NCBI GenBank assembly: GCA_025403435.1
Contig: CM046345.1
Coordinates: forward strand, 4,400,258-4,464,257
Reading direction: 5' to 3'
DNA from: Artocarpus heterophyllus
Lineage: Eukaryota; Streptophyta; Magnoliopsida; Rosales; Moraceae
DNA: 64,000 nt
A program made the position numbers and the translations under genes. Under the pieces are notes generated by a model, which saw only the letters and a program-made list of their open reading frames with translations, had not been told where the DNA came from and made no database searches. This document shows, in pieces, positions 1-13,324 of the stretch. Each line of letters starts with the position of its first letter. Position 1 is the first letter of the stretch.

Positions 1-78
1 CAATCTCATTTTTAGGGTTTCTTATTTTTTTCTGCAATCGGTTTTGTATAATCTGGCGATGGATTTTGTTTTTGGTAG

Positions 79-1839
<1,761 letters not shown>

Positions 1840-2940
1840 GTCTAAGAGAGTTAGACCTGGAATTGGATGAGCCTTTTTTCCTATTGATGATTTTCATGGC
1901 TGCTTTTCTGTTCTTTCTTTTTGCACTTGAAAAAGACCTTGTAGCTACAAGTAGAGTGGTATATTTTTTTCCCTCAGATATAATATCTAAGACAACCTTA
2001 GCTCTCGTCTTTATTTTAATTTGAGTATTTCTATTTAGTTTTGATGGTTTACCTGGGTGCTCGCTTAAAATTTGTTATTTTCAGCTAGTCATTGGTTTGT
2101 GAAGCAATAATGTAAATGATAATGATTGGACCCTTTAAACAGTAGAAGATTGGAAGCAGATCCCTAGGTGTTAATTATTCTCAAAGGCTTGAAAGAAAAC
2201 TTTGTCGTTAAAATTTTGCTTGTGCTGTAATAACGGGACATTCAAGTAGTAATATGTTTTTTTGGTGCTAATAGGAAAGATTTGATTGAAGTCACACACA
2301 AGTATGCCATACTTCAAAACAACGAAAGTATTTCCTTTCAAAAAAAAAAAGAACGAAAGATAAGAAATGTCAAATTCAATTTTTCTAAATTATTGTGATG
2401 TTTAGGGTTGTGGTTTAAGCAACACAATTTCAATAGTAAAAAGTGTAAAATTTTTATATGCTATAATGTAAAACAACAAATTATTATAATGTAAAGTTTT
2501 TATATGTTACAATGTGTTGTTCTAACAACATTAGTTTCAACTCTTTTGAGTTTCTCCGAGACACTATTTCCTTATAAATTAACATATCAATAGCGATTTT
2601 TATTTTAAAAAAAATATAAAAAAGCAATTTTTTGCAATCTCTTGAAGTAAAATTAAGAAATAAGAACTCATCGTTTTTAAACAAATAAGAAGTTAATAAT
2701 TTTGGAAAAATTATTTCAGTACCATGGGTTTTTCACAACTAGTATAAAGGTGCCCTTAATCTTGACAATATTAAAATAATAATAGTTGGACTAGATTTTT
2801 TTTGGGACATAAAATGCCTTTTACCTTCTAATTAATTCTCTCTTGATTTCTAAAAATATGTTTTCATCTTTCCTCAAAACCTAGAAAACCAAGAAATAAA
2901 TCTATTTTTTTATTTCTTTATATCTAGATTTATTACTTAT
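1840..2940. other. RPL7A 3' UTR and AT-rich intergenic DNA
   Basis: The first few hundred bases are probably 3' UTR of RPL7A, T-rich and without a convincing ORF. The rest is AT-rich spacer in which I see no gene. Confidence 0.5.
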
Positions 2941-3103
2941 AAGGTGTTAGACAGAGTGAGTGAGAACCAATTTCAGTTAAAAATACTGAAGCATATGAGA
3001 ACTTTACACTATAGCAACTTTTACTTTTTTACTGTAGCGTATGAGAGTTTTTCACTGTTTAAGTTAGAACTTACGAGTTCTAACTCATTTTGTCAAACAT
3101 CTT
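2941..3103. mobile_element. Small MITE, copy 1
   Basis: The ends are imperfect inverted repeats: the left starts aaggtgttagacagagtgag and the reverse complement of the right starts aagatgtttgacaaaatgag. The interior (about 2987-3045) matches the interior of copies at 12263 and 16546, one in inverted orientation. No coding capacity. Size and ends suggest a non-autonomous DNA transposon; no clear target duplication could be fixed. Confidence 0.6.
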
Positions 3104-3296
3104 CTTAATTTTCTAGGTTTTGAGGAAAACTAGTTATTGCCTATCCTTTGTCTATATAGTTCCTTAGCCCACCCACCTAGGCCCAAATTGAAACCCAACT
3201 TGTGTCTCATCTATATTCGTGCCGGCCCTTATTTGCACGGCTCGCGCCACAATAACTCAATAAACGTACTTTTTCTCAAATGACTTTTTTTTTTTG

Positions 3297-3953
3297 AAAA
3301 AAATATCCAAAACACCTATTGTGTTTTGCCTAAATGTCATTTTTGCCTCTTTTATTATTGAAATGCTAAAAACACCCTTATGTTTTGTCAAAATAGCACT
3401 TTTACTTCTCTTATTATTAAAATGCCTAAAACACACGTATGTTTTCAAAATCATATTCACAATACCCTTTAAGCAATTAATTTTTTAAAAATTCTAAGAT
3501 TATCCTTACCAGGATAAACTAAATGTTATTTTAAATATAACTTCACTTTAAAATTAAAGAAAAAGGTAATTTAAAATGCACAAAAAATATTTTAACCAAG
3601 CAAATACATCAATTATTTTGATAGTTTTAACTTTTTAAGATTGATTTTATTTAGTATTTTGGTTTAATAATGTTTTAAATTATATTTAGTAAAGGATATT
3701 TATAATTTGTTCTTTTAAAAGTTTAATAAAAAATAAAAAAACTCGTTGGAAAAAAAATACACACATACACAAAATAAACTTTTAATGTAATATATATTGG
3801 GAATAATAATCTTAGAATTTTTAAAACATTGATTGCTTGAGAGGATATTTTGAATATGATTTTGAAGACACAATGGGTGTTTTCAGCATCTTACTAATAA
3901 GATGGACAAAAGTGATATTTAAGCAAAACACATAGGTGTTTTGAGTATTTTAA
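3297..3953. mobile_element. Long-inverted-repeat (foldback-like) element
   Basis: Bases 3297-3507 and 3801-3953 are inverted copies of each other. Both contain the text aaaacacctat, a stretch ending tcttcaaaatcatattca or close to it, and ttaaaaattctaagattat. The left arm has an extra internal copy of about 60 bp. The core 3508-3800 is AT-rich without an ORF. Probably a non-autonomous DNA transposon or MITE; family and target duplication were not determined. Confidence 0.6.
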
Positions 3954-6899
3954 TAATAAATATACCATACAAGAAAAATATGTCTTTTCTTTTACGGCAT
4001 GTTTGACACACTGTATTGTATTGTATTACATTGTATTATATTATATTAGTGTTATACAATACTATGTTTAGGATTCAGACCAAGGTTAGAGTCGGGATTT
4101 AAGATTAGGGTCGGGGTTAGGATCGGGGTCGAGATTCCCGATTCGAGGTCAGGGTAAGGATTTGGGGGGTCTGGGTGGGGGTCAGAATTGGGAATCAAGG
4201 TCCCATTTGGGATTTGAGATTCGAAGTCAAGGTCGAGATTCAAAATTAAGGTTGGGACTCAAGGTCAGTGTCAGGATTTAGGACCAGACTCGAGGTCGAG
4301 ATTTGTAATTGAGGGTTGGGGGTTGGGATTCAGGATTAAAGTTAGGGTCATGATTCAGGGTTAAGGTTGGGGTTAGGATTTGGGACTAGGTGTAACACCC
4401 GAGAATTTAAAATGCATTAAAAAAGACATTAAGTTAAGGATTATATTAAGACAAAAAATACAGTTTAAGGAAAAATACTGTAATAATAACATAGAAAATT
4501 AACAATATTAGAGTAATGTAGTGTAAGAATTGGACTGTTTAAGATCACGTAGTATAGAAATTAGGCCGTTTAAGTTAAAGCAGTATAGGAATAATACTGC
4601 TTAGAGAATGTGGAGAAATAAGAAATGTTATATTCGGCCTCCAAAAATTAACTAGAGGCAACTAAAATATTTTATACAGTCTAGGAATATGTTTTTGCAC
4701 TGATTTTACCACGGTAATATAAGAAAAATACTGTGTGGTGAAAAATTAAACAATGTAAATTTTGGATCCCACCAAGTCGACACCCGTTAGCTTTTTATTG
4801 GGCCACCAAGCCATGAAAGGTGGCCCAATCACATCATACCACATGGTAGCCTAATGGGTTACCATGAGTCACCCATTGGATAAGTATGCATTTAATGTTG
4901 ATTTTAGCCAAAAAAATCCTCTTTCTTCTCCAAGACTCACGGCAACCATGGTGGAAGCTCTCCCAAAATTTTTGAACTTCCCATCTTAGCAAAAATAACT
5001 CCATTTAAGTTCAAGAGACAAAGTTCAAAGGATTTTAACAAGTTTTAAGGTAAATTTCTTAACTTTTTTCAAGGTTTTTTGTGGTTTTTCTTGGGTTAAG
5101 GAAGGAAAGTTAATTCAAAGCATTTTTGTGTGAGAAATGCTTAGGAAAAAGGCTTTAAGGAGCTCTTGGAGGGCTAGAAACAAAAAGTGTTATTTAGGGT
5201 AAGTTTTGAAATTATGTGATTTTTAATTTGATTTTTATTCTTTCAAAGGTATGTGGGTTTTCAAGTAAAGTTTTACTTAAATCCCATAGATACATGAATT
5301 ATGGCAGGGTGATGTTGTGAAAATTTAGGTTTTATTGTGCAAAATGTTAGTTTTTGCAAAAACTGTGATTTTTGTAATTTTAGTACTAATTTTGCAAAAA
5401 TGATGAGTGGGCATGAAAATGATTCAAACAAGGGTTAGAACTGCCTATGCAGGGGTAGATTTATTGTTTAAAAATGGATTTTTACACAAATGCCCCAAGG
5501 ACTAAATTGAAAGAAAAAGTTCTTTCTCGGTAGAAATGAAAAATGCCCAAAAACACCCATGTACAGTGGAAATTTTGAAAAAGTTACAACATAAAAGTTG
5601 TAGATCTCGATGAAACTGTTAGGCATCAAAAACAGTTCATTGAAAATCTTAACCGTTTGTGAGATTTTAATTTTACAAGAATTTGTTAAAATAGGAAAAA
5701 AATTTAAAAGGGAAAAAATGTCATTTTTTCAAAGGATTTTGAATATGGTACTTTGAGTAAAAATGTTCCTCATGAAAAATGGGGACTAATGGTGTAAAAT
5801 ATTAATTTTGGTTCTGGGGGCAAAAATGCAAATATTTTTGTATTGGGGCAAAAACTATAAATTGTGTGAAAACTAGGTTTTCACTAGAGAACGTTAGTTT
5901 TCTATACTGCTATAGGCAGTAAGTATTATAGATGCTAAGTTTTAAGGATTTAAAGTTCAGTCGAGGAATGAATGAAAGAAAAAGAGTTAAGGCCAAAATG
6001 GTCATTTTGCAAAAGTTGCCAAAACGGACTCGAAACGCCTGATGTTAGGAAATGCTCCTTAGTGGGGATTTTTCTGTAATATGTAAGTAATGAGACGTTA
6101 AAGTTAAGCAATGAGTTTTATAGAATTACGAAGTTGATGAAAAACCCAAAAAGGGTAAAAAATGTCATTTTTACGAAAACGGTTGGAACGGAGTCGAACA
6201 CTCCGATTTAGCATAACGTTTTTAGACGAAAAATGTTCCGTAATACGTTAAGTAACATAACCGTCATGTGTGATGAGAGATTTAATAAGGGATGTTTAAG
6301 TAAAGGAAAAGTAACCCCGGTGGGTTACAAGGCTAAGTGAAGGAAATATAAACTGATGGTTTATAAGGTTAAGTAAAGAGAATGGTAGACCGATAGTATA
6401 CGAAGTTATGAAAAAGGAATGAATGGTTAATGTTTACGTTTTATTATCAATCAAGTGGATTGATAAAAAGAAAGATAATTAATGAGTCGGCTGTCATATA
6501 TTCAGGACACAGAAGCCGACCAAAAGAAGGAAAAGGAACGAGAAAGGAATGAAATAAAGAACGCTAGGGCATAATCCGGGTAAGTTCAGACTTCACCTAC
6601 AGCATGAAGTAAATAGTTTTTAAATGCTTACATATGCAATTGTAAATGAGTTTGCGCTGGTTATGCAAGTTATCTTTAAAGTATATTTGCATTTATTATG
6701 CAAAAAAGTTCTAAAGTATAAAATAAGATTTGCAATGAATTTGCAACCGTTATGTTTAAAGTCTATTTGCATATTAATATGCATGAATGTTATGAACTAT
6801 GATTGGTGTGTGTATTATAAATGTGCCATGACTTAAAGTATTATATGAATATAACATGAAATAGTTGCTATCCAAAGAAGAAAAATGTATGGCAACTTT

Positions 6900-7110
6900 A
6901 CGATATGAAAGTATGAACGACAAGTGTATGTATGAAATGAACGACATGAGTATGAGTAATATGTAAAAGCATGAAATGTGAAAGTATGATATGAACGACA
7001 TGAGTATGGGTAATATGTGAAAGCATGAAATATAAAAGTATGAAATGAACGACATGAGTATGAGTAAAATATAAAAGCATGAAATGAGAAAGTATGATAT
7101 GAATGATATG
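6900..7110 (+). repeat. Tandem repeat in the 5-kb LTR element
   Basis: About four degenerate copies of a unit of roughly 60 bp containing atgaacgacatgagtatg and aaaagcatgaaat. Part of the LTR element, not coding. Confidence 0.7.
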
Positions 7111-7719
7111 TATATGTATGATAAGTTTATGAATATGATAAATAAGTATGATACTTGTACAAGCGAATGATATGGATATAAATGTTATGATTGATGCTTG
7201 TTAGTTAGAATATACAAGATATAGTATATAAGTGCAATACCATGTAGTGCATAATGAACATGCACAATAAGGTCCATAAGAAACCCATTAAGGATATAAT
7301 CTCCAATTTGCCTATAGGAAACTAGAAAAATTACTATAGGACATCCTATGTTCGATTAGAAATCGTGAGAATGATTTAGATAATTAAATAGAATTTGGAA
7401 AATTTCTCGTGACCAACAGAGAGGTCACAAGAGCAGAGCCAAGAGAGAGATATGAAAAGTTAAGCTCTATTATGACCTTTAGAAGTTTTCAGACAAGTAC
7501 GTAAACATGTTTTAGATAATCATTATCCCTAATCTGGAACCACTAGATGATAAAAGACATATAGACTGAACAATAAAAAGATGAACTTACTGGCCAGCCT
7601 TTATGTACCAGATTATGATCTAGATGCGGATGTGCAACCTAGATACGAAATAGGATTAGTATGAGTCTTGCATTTCGATAATGCATAATGTTTTATAATT
7701 TAAGTTATAATTTTTATGA

Positions 7720-8110
7720 AGTATTTGTTTTGTAATATGTTGCATTTGTATGCAATATGTTTTAGAATAAAAAGTTATGATTTGCAAAATGTGATTGCTA
7801 TATATATTGCATTTATATGCAATATGATTTAGAATAAAAGTTATGATTTGCAATATATATTGCATTTGTATGCAATATGATTTAGAATAAAAGTTATGAT
7901 TTGCAATATGTGATTGCGATACATATTGCATTTGTATGCAATATGATTCAGAATATAAGTTATGATTTGTAAAATATAATTACGTTATATGATGCATTTG
8001 TTATGCAATAAGTTTCAGAGTACAAATTATGATTAGCAAAACGTATTTACATTTTATGTTGCATTTGTTATGCAATAGATTTTAAAGTACAAGCTATGAT
8101 TTGCAAGTGT
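7720..8110 (+). repeat. Tandem repeat with tgcatttgtatgcaatatg
   Basis: Five to six degenerate units of about 65 bp, each with tgcattt(g)tatgcaata followed by agttatgatttgcaa. Each unit has a small dyad (attgcat...atgcaat). Part of the LTR element. Confidence 0.7.
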
Positions 8111-11100
8111 ATTTGCATATGATGTGGTTGCAAGCTATGGTCTTAAGTCTTCTATAAGGGAAACATCACGTTTATGATCTCATAATTAAAGATGTTGGTA
8201 CGAACACTAAAAATTGTAAGATAAAGAAAGTTAAGGAACACTAAGTGGAAAGTTAAAGTCAGATAAGGAAAGTTAAAGTGTAAGATAAGAAAAGATAAGG
8301 AACAATGATAGATCAAAGTAAGAAAGAATGTTCATAAGATGCTCATTAGCGAAAGTTCATAATTGAGCATAAATGAAAACATGCATTGTGATTGTATTTA
8401 ATTTGTTTATTATGAAACATTTATACGCTATGAAAAGCATTCTGAGGAATTTTTTATATTAAATGTTTATGAAAACATAAATGACGTTATGAAGAGCAAT
8501 CTGAGGATTGTTTTATGTTAAATATTCTATGAAAAGCGTTTATGAAAAACTTTATAGAGATTGCTTTAGAAAAACGTTTATGAGAAATGTTTTAGGAATA
8601 TTTTATGAAAAATTTTTATGAAAAGTGTTTATGATAAAAGTTTTAAGAAAAAGTTTATAAATGACGTTTTACGAAAAGCATTCTAAGGATTGCTACATGT
8701 TAAGTGTTTTATAGAAAACGTTTATGAGAAACGTTCTAGAAAAGTTTTATGAAGAATGTTTATGAAAGTCGTTTTTATAAATGTCTATGGAAAATAGTAA
8801 TGATATATGTTTTAAGAGAAAGACTTTCATGAGAAAAGTTTTTAAAGCATGTTTAAATGCTTTGTGAGATTTTGTTTGAACTTACTGAGCGAAAGCTCAT
8901 AAAAAGTTTCTTCATGCTGTAGGTAGTTTTATGGGCGACCAATAGGACCCATTAAAAGAGCTGGGTGCTGCGGAGGACGGATACGAGGATTTGCGTATGA
9001 ATACCACTACAGTAATGTTTCCACTGTTTAAGAGAAATATTTTCCACTATTTAATATAGTGTTTTCAAAGTTTTAAGAAAAAAACAAAGTTTAAAGAAAT
9101 GTTTCAAAGTTTTAAGATACAGTTTATGAACTGTTTAATATAATTATAAAGTTAAGTTTTAAGCGATGTTTTAGTAAATGTTTCTTATTAAGTTTTAAGA
9201 AACGATTTGAAATGGTTTTAAAGTCAAGTGTTGAGCGAGGTCTCGATATGAATGGCGACAGAGGTCGCAACAGTTTTTAAGTACGTTTAAAGAATATGAT
9301 ATTTTTAAAAAATAAAAATTATTTCAGTATTTTTCTTACTAAGTAAGTAAGATTACTGTTTAAGTAATGACGTTTAAGTAAGTAAAATGACTGCTTAAAA
9401 GACGGGTCGTTACACTAGGGTCGGGGTTAGTATAAGGGTCTAGGATTAGGGTCGAGATTTAAGACCAAGGTTGAGATTCAAGACTGAGATTGGGATTATG
9501 GTCAGAGTTGGGGTCAAGATTGCAATTCAAGGTTAGGGTCAAAATTCGAGACTAAAGTCAGGATTTGGGGTTAGGGTTGGGGTCAGGATTCGAGACTAGG
9601 GTTAGGGTTGAGATTCAAAACCGAGGTCGAGGTTGGGGTCGGGATTGGAGACCAAGGTCTGGGTCAGGTCATGGGATTGGGTCCTAACCCGGACCTTGGT
9701 CCCAAATCCTGACTCTGTCTTCGACCTTGACCCAAACCCTGACCCTGACACTAATCCTAAATCCTGACATTGACTTTGACCCCCAATCCTAACCTCGGTC
9801 TTGAATCCCGACCCTAATCCCAAATTTTAACCTCGAATCCCAACTTCAGTCATAAATCCTAACCCCTAAACCAGTCCCAAATCCTGACCTCACCCCCAAC
9901 CATAATCCCCAATACCGAATCTCGACACCATTCCTGAACCTTACCTCGGTCCCATATCCCAACCCTGACCTGAAATCAAGAATCCTAACTCTGGTCGCGA
10001 ATCCTAAATACCAACCTTAGTCTTGGATCATAACCTCGAGTTGGTCTCGAATCCTGACCCCGACCCCGATCTTGGACACGAATTTCAATCATGATCCTAG
10101 CCCCAAATCTCACCGCGATCATAAATCCAGATCTCGACTCTGAATCCTGACCCTGACCATGAATCTCAAATCTCGACCTCAATCTTAAATCCTAAATCTC
10201 GACCCTAGTCTCGAATCCCAACCTTGACCTCAGTCTCAAATCCTAAACCTGACCCTGAATCATAAATCCCAACTTGGACCCTAGTCCTGTATCTTGAACG
10301 CGATTCTGGATTTGAATCTTGACCTCAATCCTGATCCAAAATCCTAACCCCGACCCCTATTTCAACCCCAAATCCAAATCCCGACCTTGATCTTGAATCT
10401 TAACCTCAATCATTGTTCCGAATCCCGACCCTAAGTCATGAATCCTGATGTCAATCTTAACCATGATTCCAAATCTTGACCCCAACTTAGAATCATGAAT
10501 CTCGACCCCGGTCTCAAATCCTGAATCATGAGCCCCCTCTCAAATCTCAACCTTGACCTCGGTCCCAAATCTCAACCTCAACCCTGACCCTAAATCGCGA
10601 GTCCTAACCTTGACCTCGGTCCCTTTTCTTGACCCTGATTTTGATCCTGGTCCGAAATCCTGACCTCGATCTAAAATCTTGATTCTGACTCTGGTCTTGA
10701 ATCTCAAATTTGACCCCAACCCCAATCCTGGTCCTAAATCGTGGTCCTGAATCCTGACCTAGACCCTGAATAGTAATCCCATCCCCAATCCCAACCTTAG
10801 TCTTGAATTCTGACCCCGTCCTAGGTCTCAATCCTGAATTATGACCTCGGTCTTGAATCCTGACCTTAACCCCGGTCCTAAATCTTGACCCTGACCCTAA
10901 CCTTGTCCTCGAATCCCAGCCCCGACCTTGGTCTTGAATTTCGACCCTAGTTTCAAATCCCAACCCAAACCTTGAATCCAGATTGTGACCCTAGTATTGA
11001 ATCCTGACTTCAACCCCGACCCTAGACCCAATCCTGAATCTCGACCCCGACCTCGACCTCGACGTTAATCCTAAATCTCGTCCCCAACCTCAGTCTCAAA

Positions 11101-11381
11101 TCCCGACCCCAGATCCCGATCCTGAGTCTTATTCTAAAACTTCAACTTCTATATCAATTTTTAATATATTTTAAATACTTGATTGATTTATTAATACAAA
11201 TTTTTGGGTTAAATTATACAATACTATCTAATATGGAGGTTTTGGTTGTATTTGAATCACGATCTGTATTGTATTAATTTTTGATTTCGTATTAAATAAT
11301 ACAATATATAGATGTTACCAAATATTGTATTATTTTTAATTAATATAATTCAGAGTGCTAATATGGCGCACCAAACATGCC

Positions 11382-12262
11382 CTTGGCATAATTGGCCCTT
11401 GTTGCAGGGTTTTAGATCTGTTGTCCCAAGAGGCTGTCTCTTTGTCTATGTCACTAATGACAAATTGATAACACTATCGTTTCTTACTTAAGTGGAGTTC
11501 ACAACAGAAGAACATAAACAAACGCTGTTATAGACATTTTGCTTTCTCGCTTCCATCCTTTCCTAAAACGATTAAAACATCAAAATCTCACCTCTGCAAT
11601 TCTTTCTTGTTTTTCCCAAAAAGAAAAAAAAAGGAAGATTTACTTCAAAATTATTTCAATGAGTGGCTTTTTCCTCCGCCGAACTACACTGAAAACCATT
11701 TGTTCCCTACATCCCCTTAAAATTGAAGCTTTATAACACAAACCTATGAATATTACAATCAAACCTCTCGAAGCTTTTTTAAAATTTTCTATCACTGTCA
11801 TTACATCTAGTTTTGTTTTTAATTTAATAAGAATAAAAAAAGAAATCTTTTTAAGATTGAGCATGCCTAAGCTTTATGTTAATCTTTTCTATCACCATCA
11901 TTACCTCTCATTATAAACATCCCAAGTCAGCAACTTCTATATTATAAATACTTTGATTTTAAAATTATGCCTTGATGAGTTAATGTAGGTAAGGAATTAT
12001 TAGTGGGCAACGATTGAAGAAGGTGCTTGTTGTAAATTTATAGTTGCTAAAAATGTGCAATACCAGGGTGAAATTTGCAGGCACATAAACAGAAGCAAAG
12101 ATGGAGATTATTGAGAGAACGTGAGGATGGAGAGGTTGACAGAAAACAGTAGTGTCGAAAAGGGCTGGTTTCATGAATGGTTAGTGCGCTTTCCATGGTA
12201 GGGGCAAAGTCCCAAGGCGGCAAAGGGAGATGCAGAGAGCCTTGGGTTGTAAGAAGACGAAA
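11382..12262. other. Intergenic DNA, no gene seen
   Basis: AT-rich sequence with only short, unlikely ORFs on both strands. Nothing recognised. Confidence 0.5.
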
Positions 12263-12400
12263 GGGGTGTTTGGTAGGTGGTGGTCTAAACCACTTTCTTA
12301 GTTATAAACAATATAAAGCTCTCATATGCCACAGTAACAACAAAAAAATGACTAAAGTATAAAGCTCTTACATGCTTCTAACTATCTTGTCAAATACCTA
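12263..12400. mobile_element. Small MITE, copy 2
   Basis: The interior ctctcatatgccacagtaac...aagctcttacatgc is the inverse of the core of copy 1 at 2941. The ends read ggggtgtttggtagg and, on the other strand, taggtatttgacaagat. Non-coding. Confidence 0.55.
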
Positions 12401-12543
12401 ATTCTTTATCATTCCTTAAACACCGTTGATTCATGGTAGTAATATTAGAATGTGTTGACAAGATGAGATAGACAGCCTTTTGAGATAATAGATCTTGATT
12501 CTTTGTTGCATGATATGCTTAGTAAATTTTTTTTAAAACCACA

Positions 12544-13140
12544 TGTTAGGAATTAACCCAATACAAATCCTCAGACAAGAAACAAAAACCAGAAATCAAG
12601 AACACAACAAATTTGTTTTCAAGGTTCGGCCAAATAACAACCTACATCCTCGCAAACTCCCCAGAGGAAATTCGATCTTCACTTAAATAAATTGATCAAG
12701 TTACAAGAGAGTTTCAGAGACCAATCTACAGCACCTAAGCCTCTACCCAAGAGAACTAATGAACAAGAAAAATTTTCCAGAGAAATTGCCTTTTCTCACA
12801 CCATTTCTTGCTCAAAAATCACTCTATCTCTCTAGGCTTTTTCTGTTACAAGATTGAACTCACACTCTCTCTCTGATTTTTTTTTTTTCTCTCGCTCTGG
12901 AATTACAAAGAAGAAGAAGAAAAATACATCTGACTGAGTACCACACGTTTTATACGCCTATAAAATACTAATTAATATACAATTAGCTCTCCCCTTTTAT
13001 TTGGTGAAGTCCACGTCAATTGGCCCATTATTCTTTGGCCCATTATTCTTCAGTCTTGTAATAAAATGCCACCGTTTCAAGCTTCAGCAAATAAACTTTA
13101 AATAATCAAATGCCAAACTTGATCCAAGCAAAATGCACCA
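12544..13140 (+). mobile_element. Possible solo LTR (Ty1/copia-like) upstream of SWI3A
   Basis: The block starts TGTTAGGAATTAACCC and has the text aaggttcggccaaataac and cctacatcctcgcaaactcc, reminiscent of plant copia LTRs. It lacks ORFs. The right end and target duplication could not be fixed, so limits are approximate and the call is tentative. Confidence 0.35.
13022..13042. promoter_or_regulatory. Tandem GGCCCATTATTC boxes
   Basis: Two copies of ggcccattattct start at 13022 and 13037. GGCCCA is the core of UP1/TCP-type elements in promoters of growth genes. They lie about 290 bp upstream of the SWI3A start, perhaps inside the putative LTR. Confidence 0.35.
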
Positions 13141-13206
13141 ACAACATATGAGAATTGATTCAACGACACCGTTTTGAAAAGAAAGAGAAAAAAGAAAGTT
13201 TCCCCG

Positions 13207-13223
13207 CACGTGGAAGTCACGTG
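13207..13223. promoter_or_regulatory. Paired G-boxes upstream of SWI3A
   Basis: CACGTG occurs at 13207-13212 and 13218-13223, 11 bp apart, about 100 bp before the SWI3A start codon. CACGTG is the core bound by plant bHLH and bZIP factors. Confidence 0.4.
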
Positions 13224-13324
13224 GACTCCACAGTTTACCGGATTGAGTTTCTCCGCCGTACAGAGAGAGAGAAAGTTAAAAGTCGGACTCGGAACGACTT
13301 GACGCGCGCTTAACCAGGTCCGAC

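Larger units (their letters stand above)
4391..9414 (+). mobile_element. 5-kb LTR-type element (solo LTR or LARD)
   Basis: The element starts TGTAACACCCGAG and ends GGGTCGTTACA, with the 5-bp target duplication CTAGG at 4386-4390 and 9415-9419. It interrupts the minisatellite. No gag-pol coding is visible and I see no second LTR copy inside, so it is either a very long solo LTR of a Ty3/gypsy (Tekay/Del-like) element or a non-coding derivative. Near the right end lies cttactgagcgaaagctcat, which also occurs in the 31648 copy. Internal tandem repeats sit at about 6900-7110, 7740-8100 and 8400-8800. Boundaries are certain; the solo-LTR reading is likely but unproven. Confidence 0.75.
3996..11381. 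repeat. Inverted minisatellite element, possible TIR transposon
   Basis: Bases 4065-4390 and 9415-9689 hold a degenerate G-rich minisatellite on the plus strand, built on motifs like gggtcggggttagg. From about 9690 to 11135 the same motif runs on the opposite strand (aatcctgacctcg type). The outer limits 3996-4005 and 11372-11381 are a perfect 10-bp inverted repeat, ggcatgtttg; over 22 bp the six mismatches are all transitions. No target duplication was found, so transposon status is an inference. A 5-kb LTR-type element is inserted in the left half. The small ORFs here are low-complexity artefacts. Confidence 0.5.

Noticed and set aside
6900..8110. CRISPR-like regular repeats
   Set aside because: Units are degenerate head-to-tail tandem repeats without unique spacers, inside an LTR element in a plant genome.
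9602..10963. Several minus-strand ORFs rich in Gly, Ser, Arg and Thr
   Set aside because: They follow from translating the degenerate minisatellite. The repeats give low-complexity protein in several frames.
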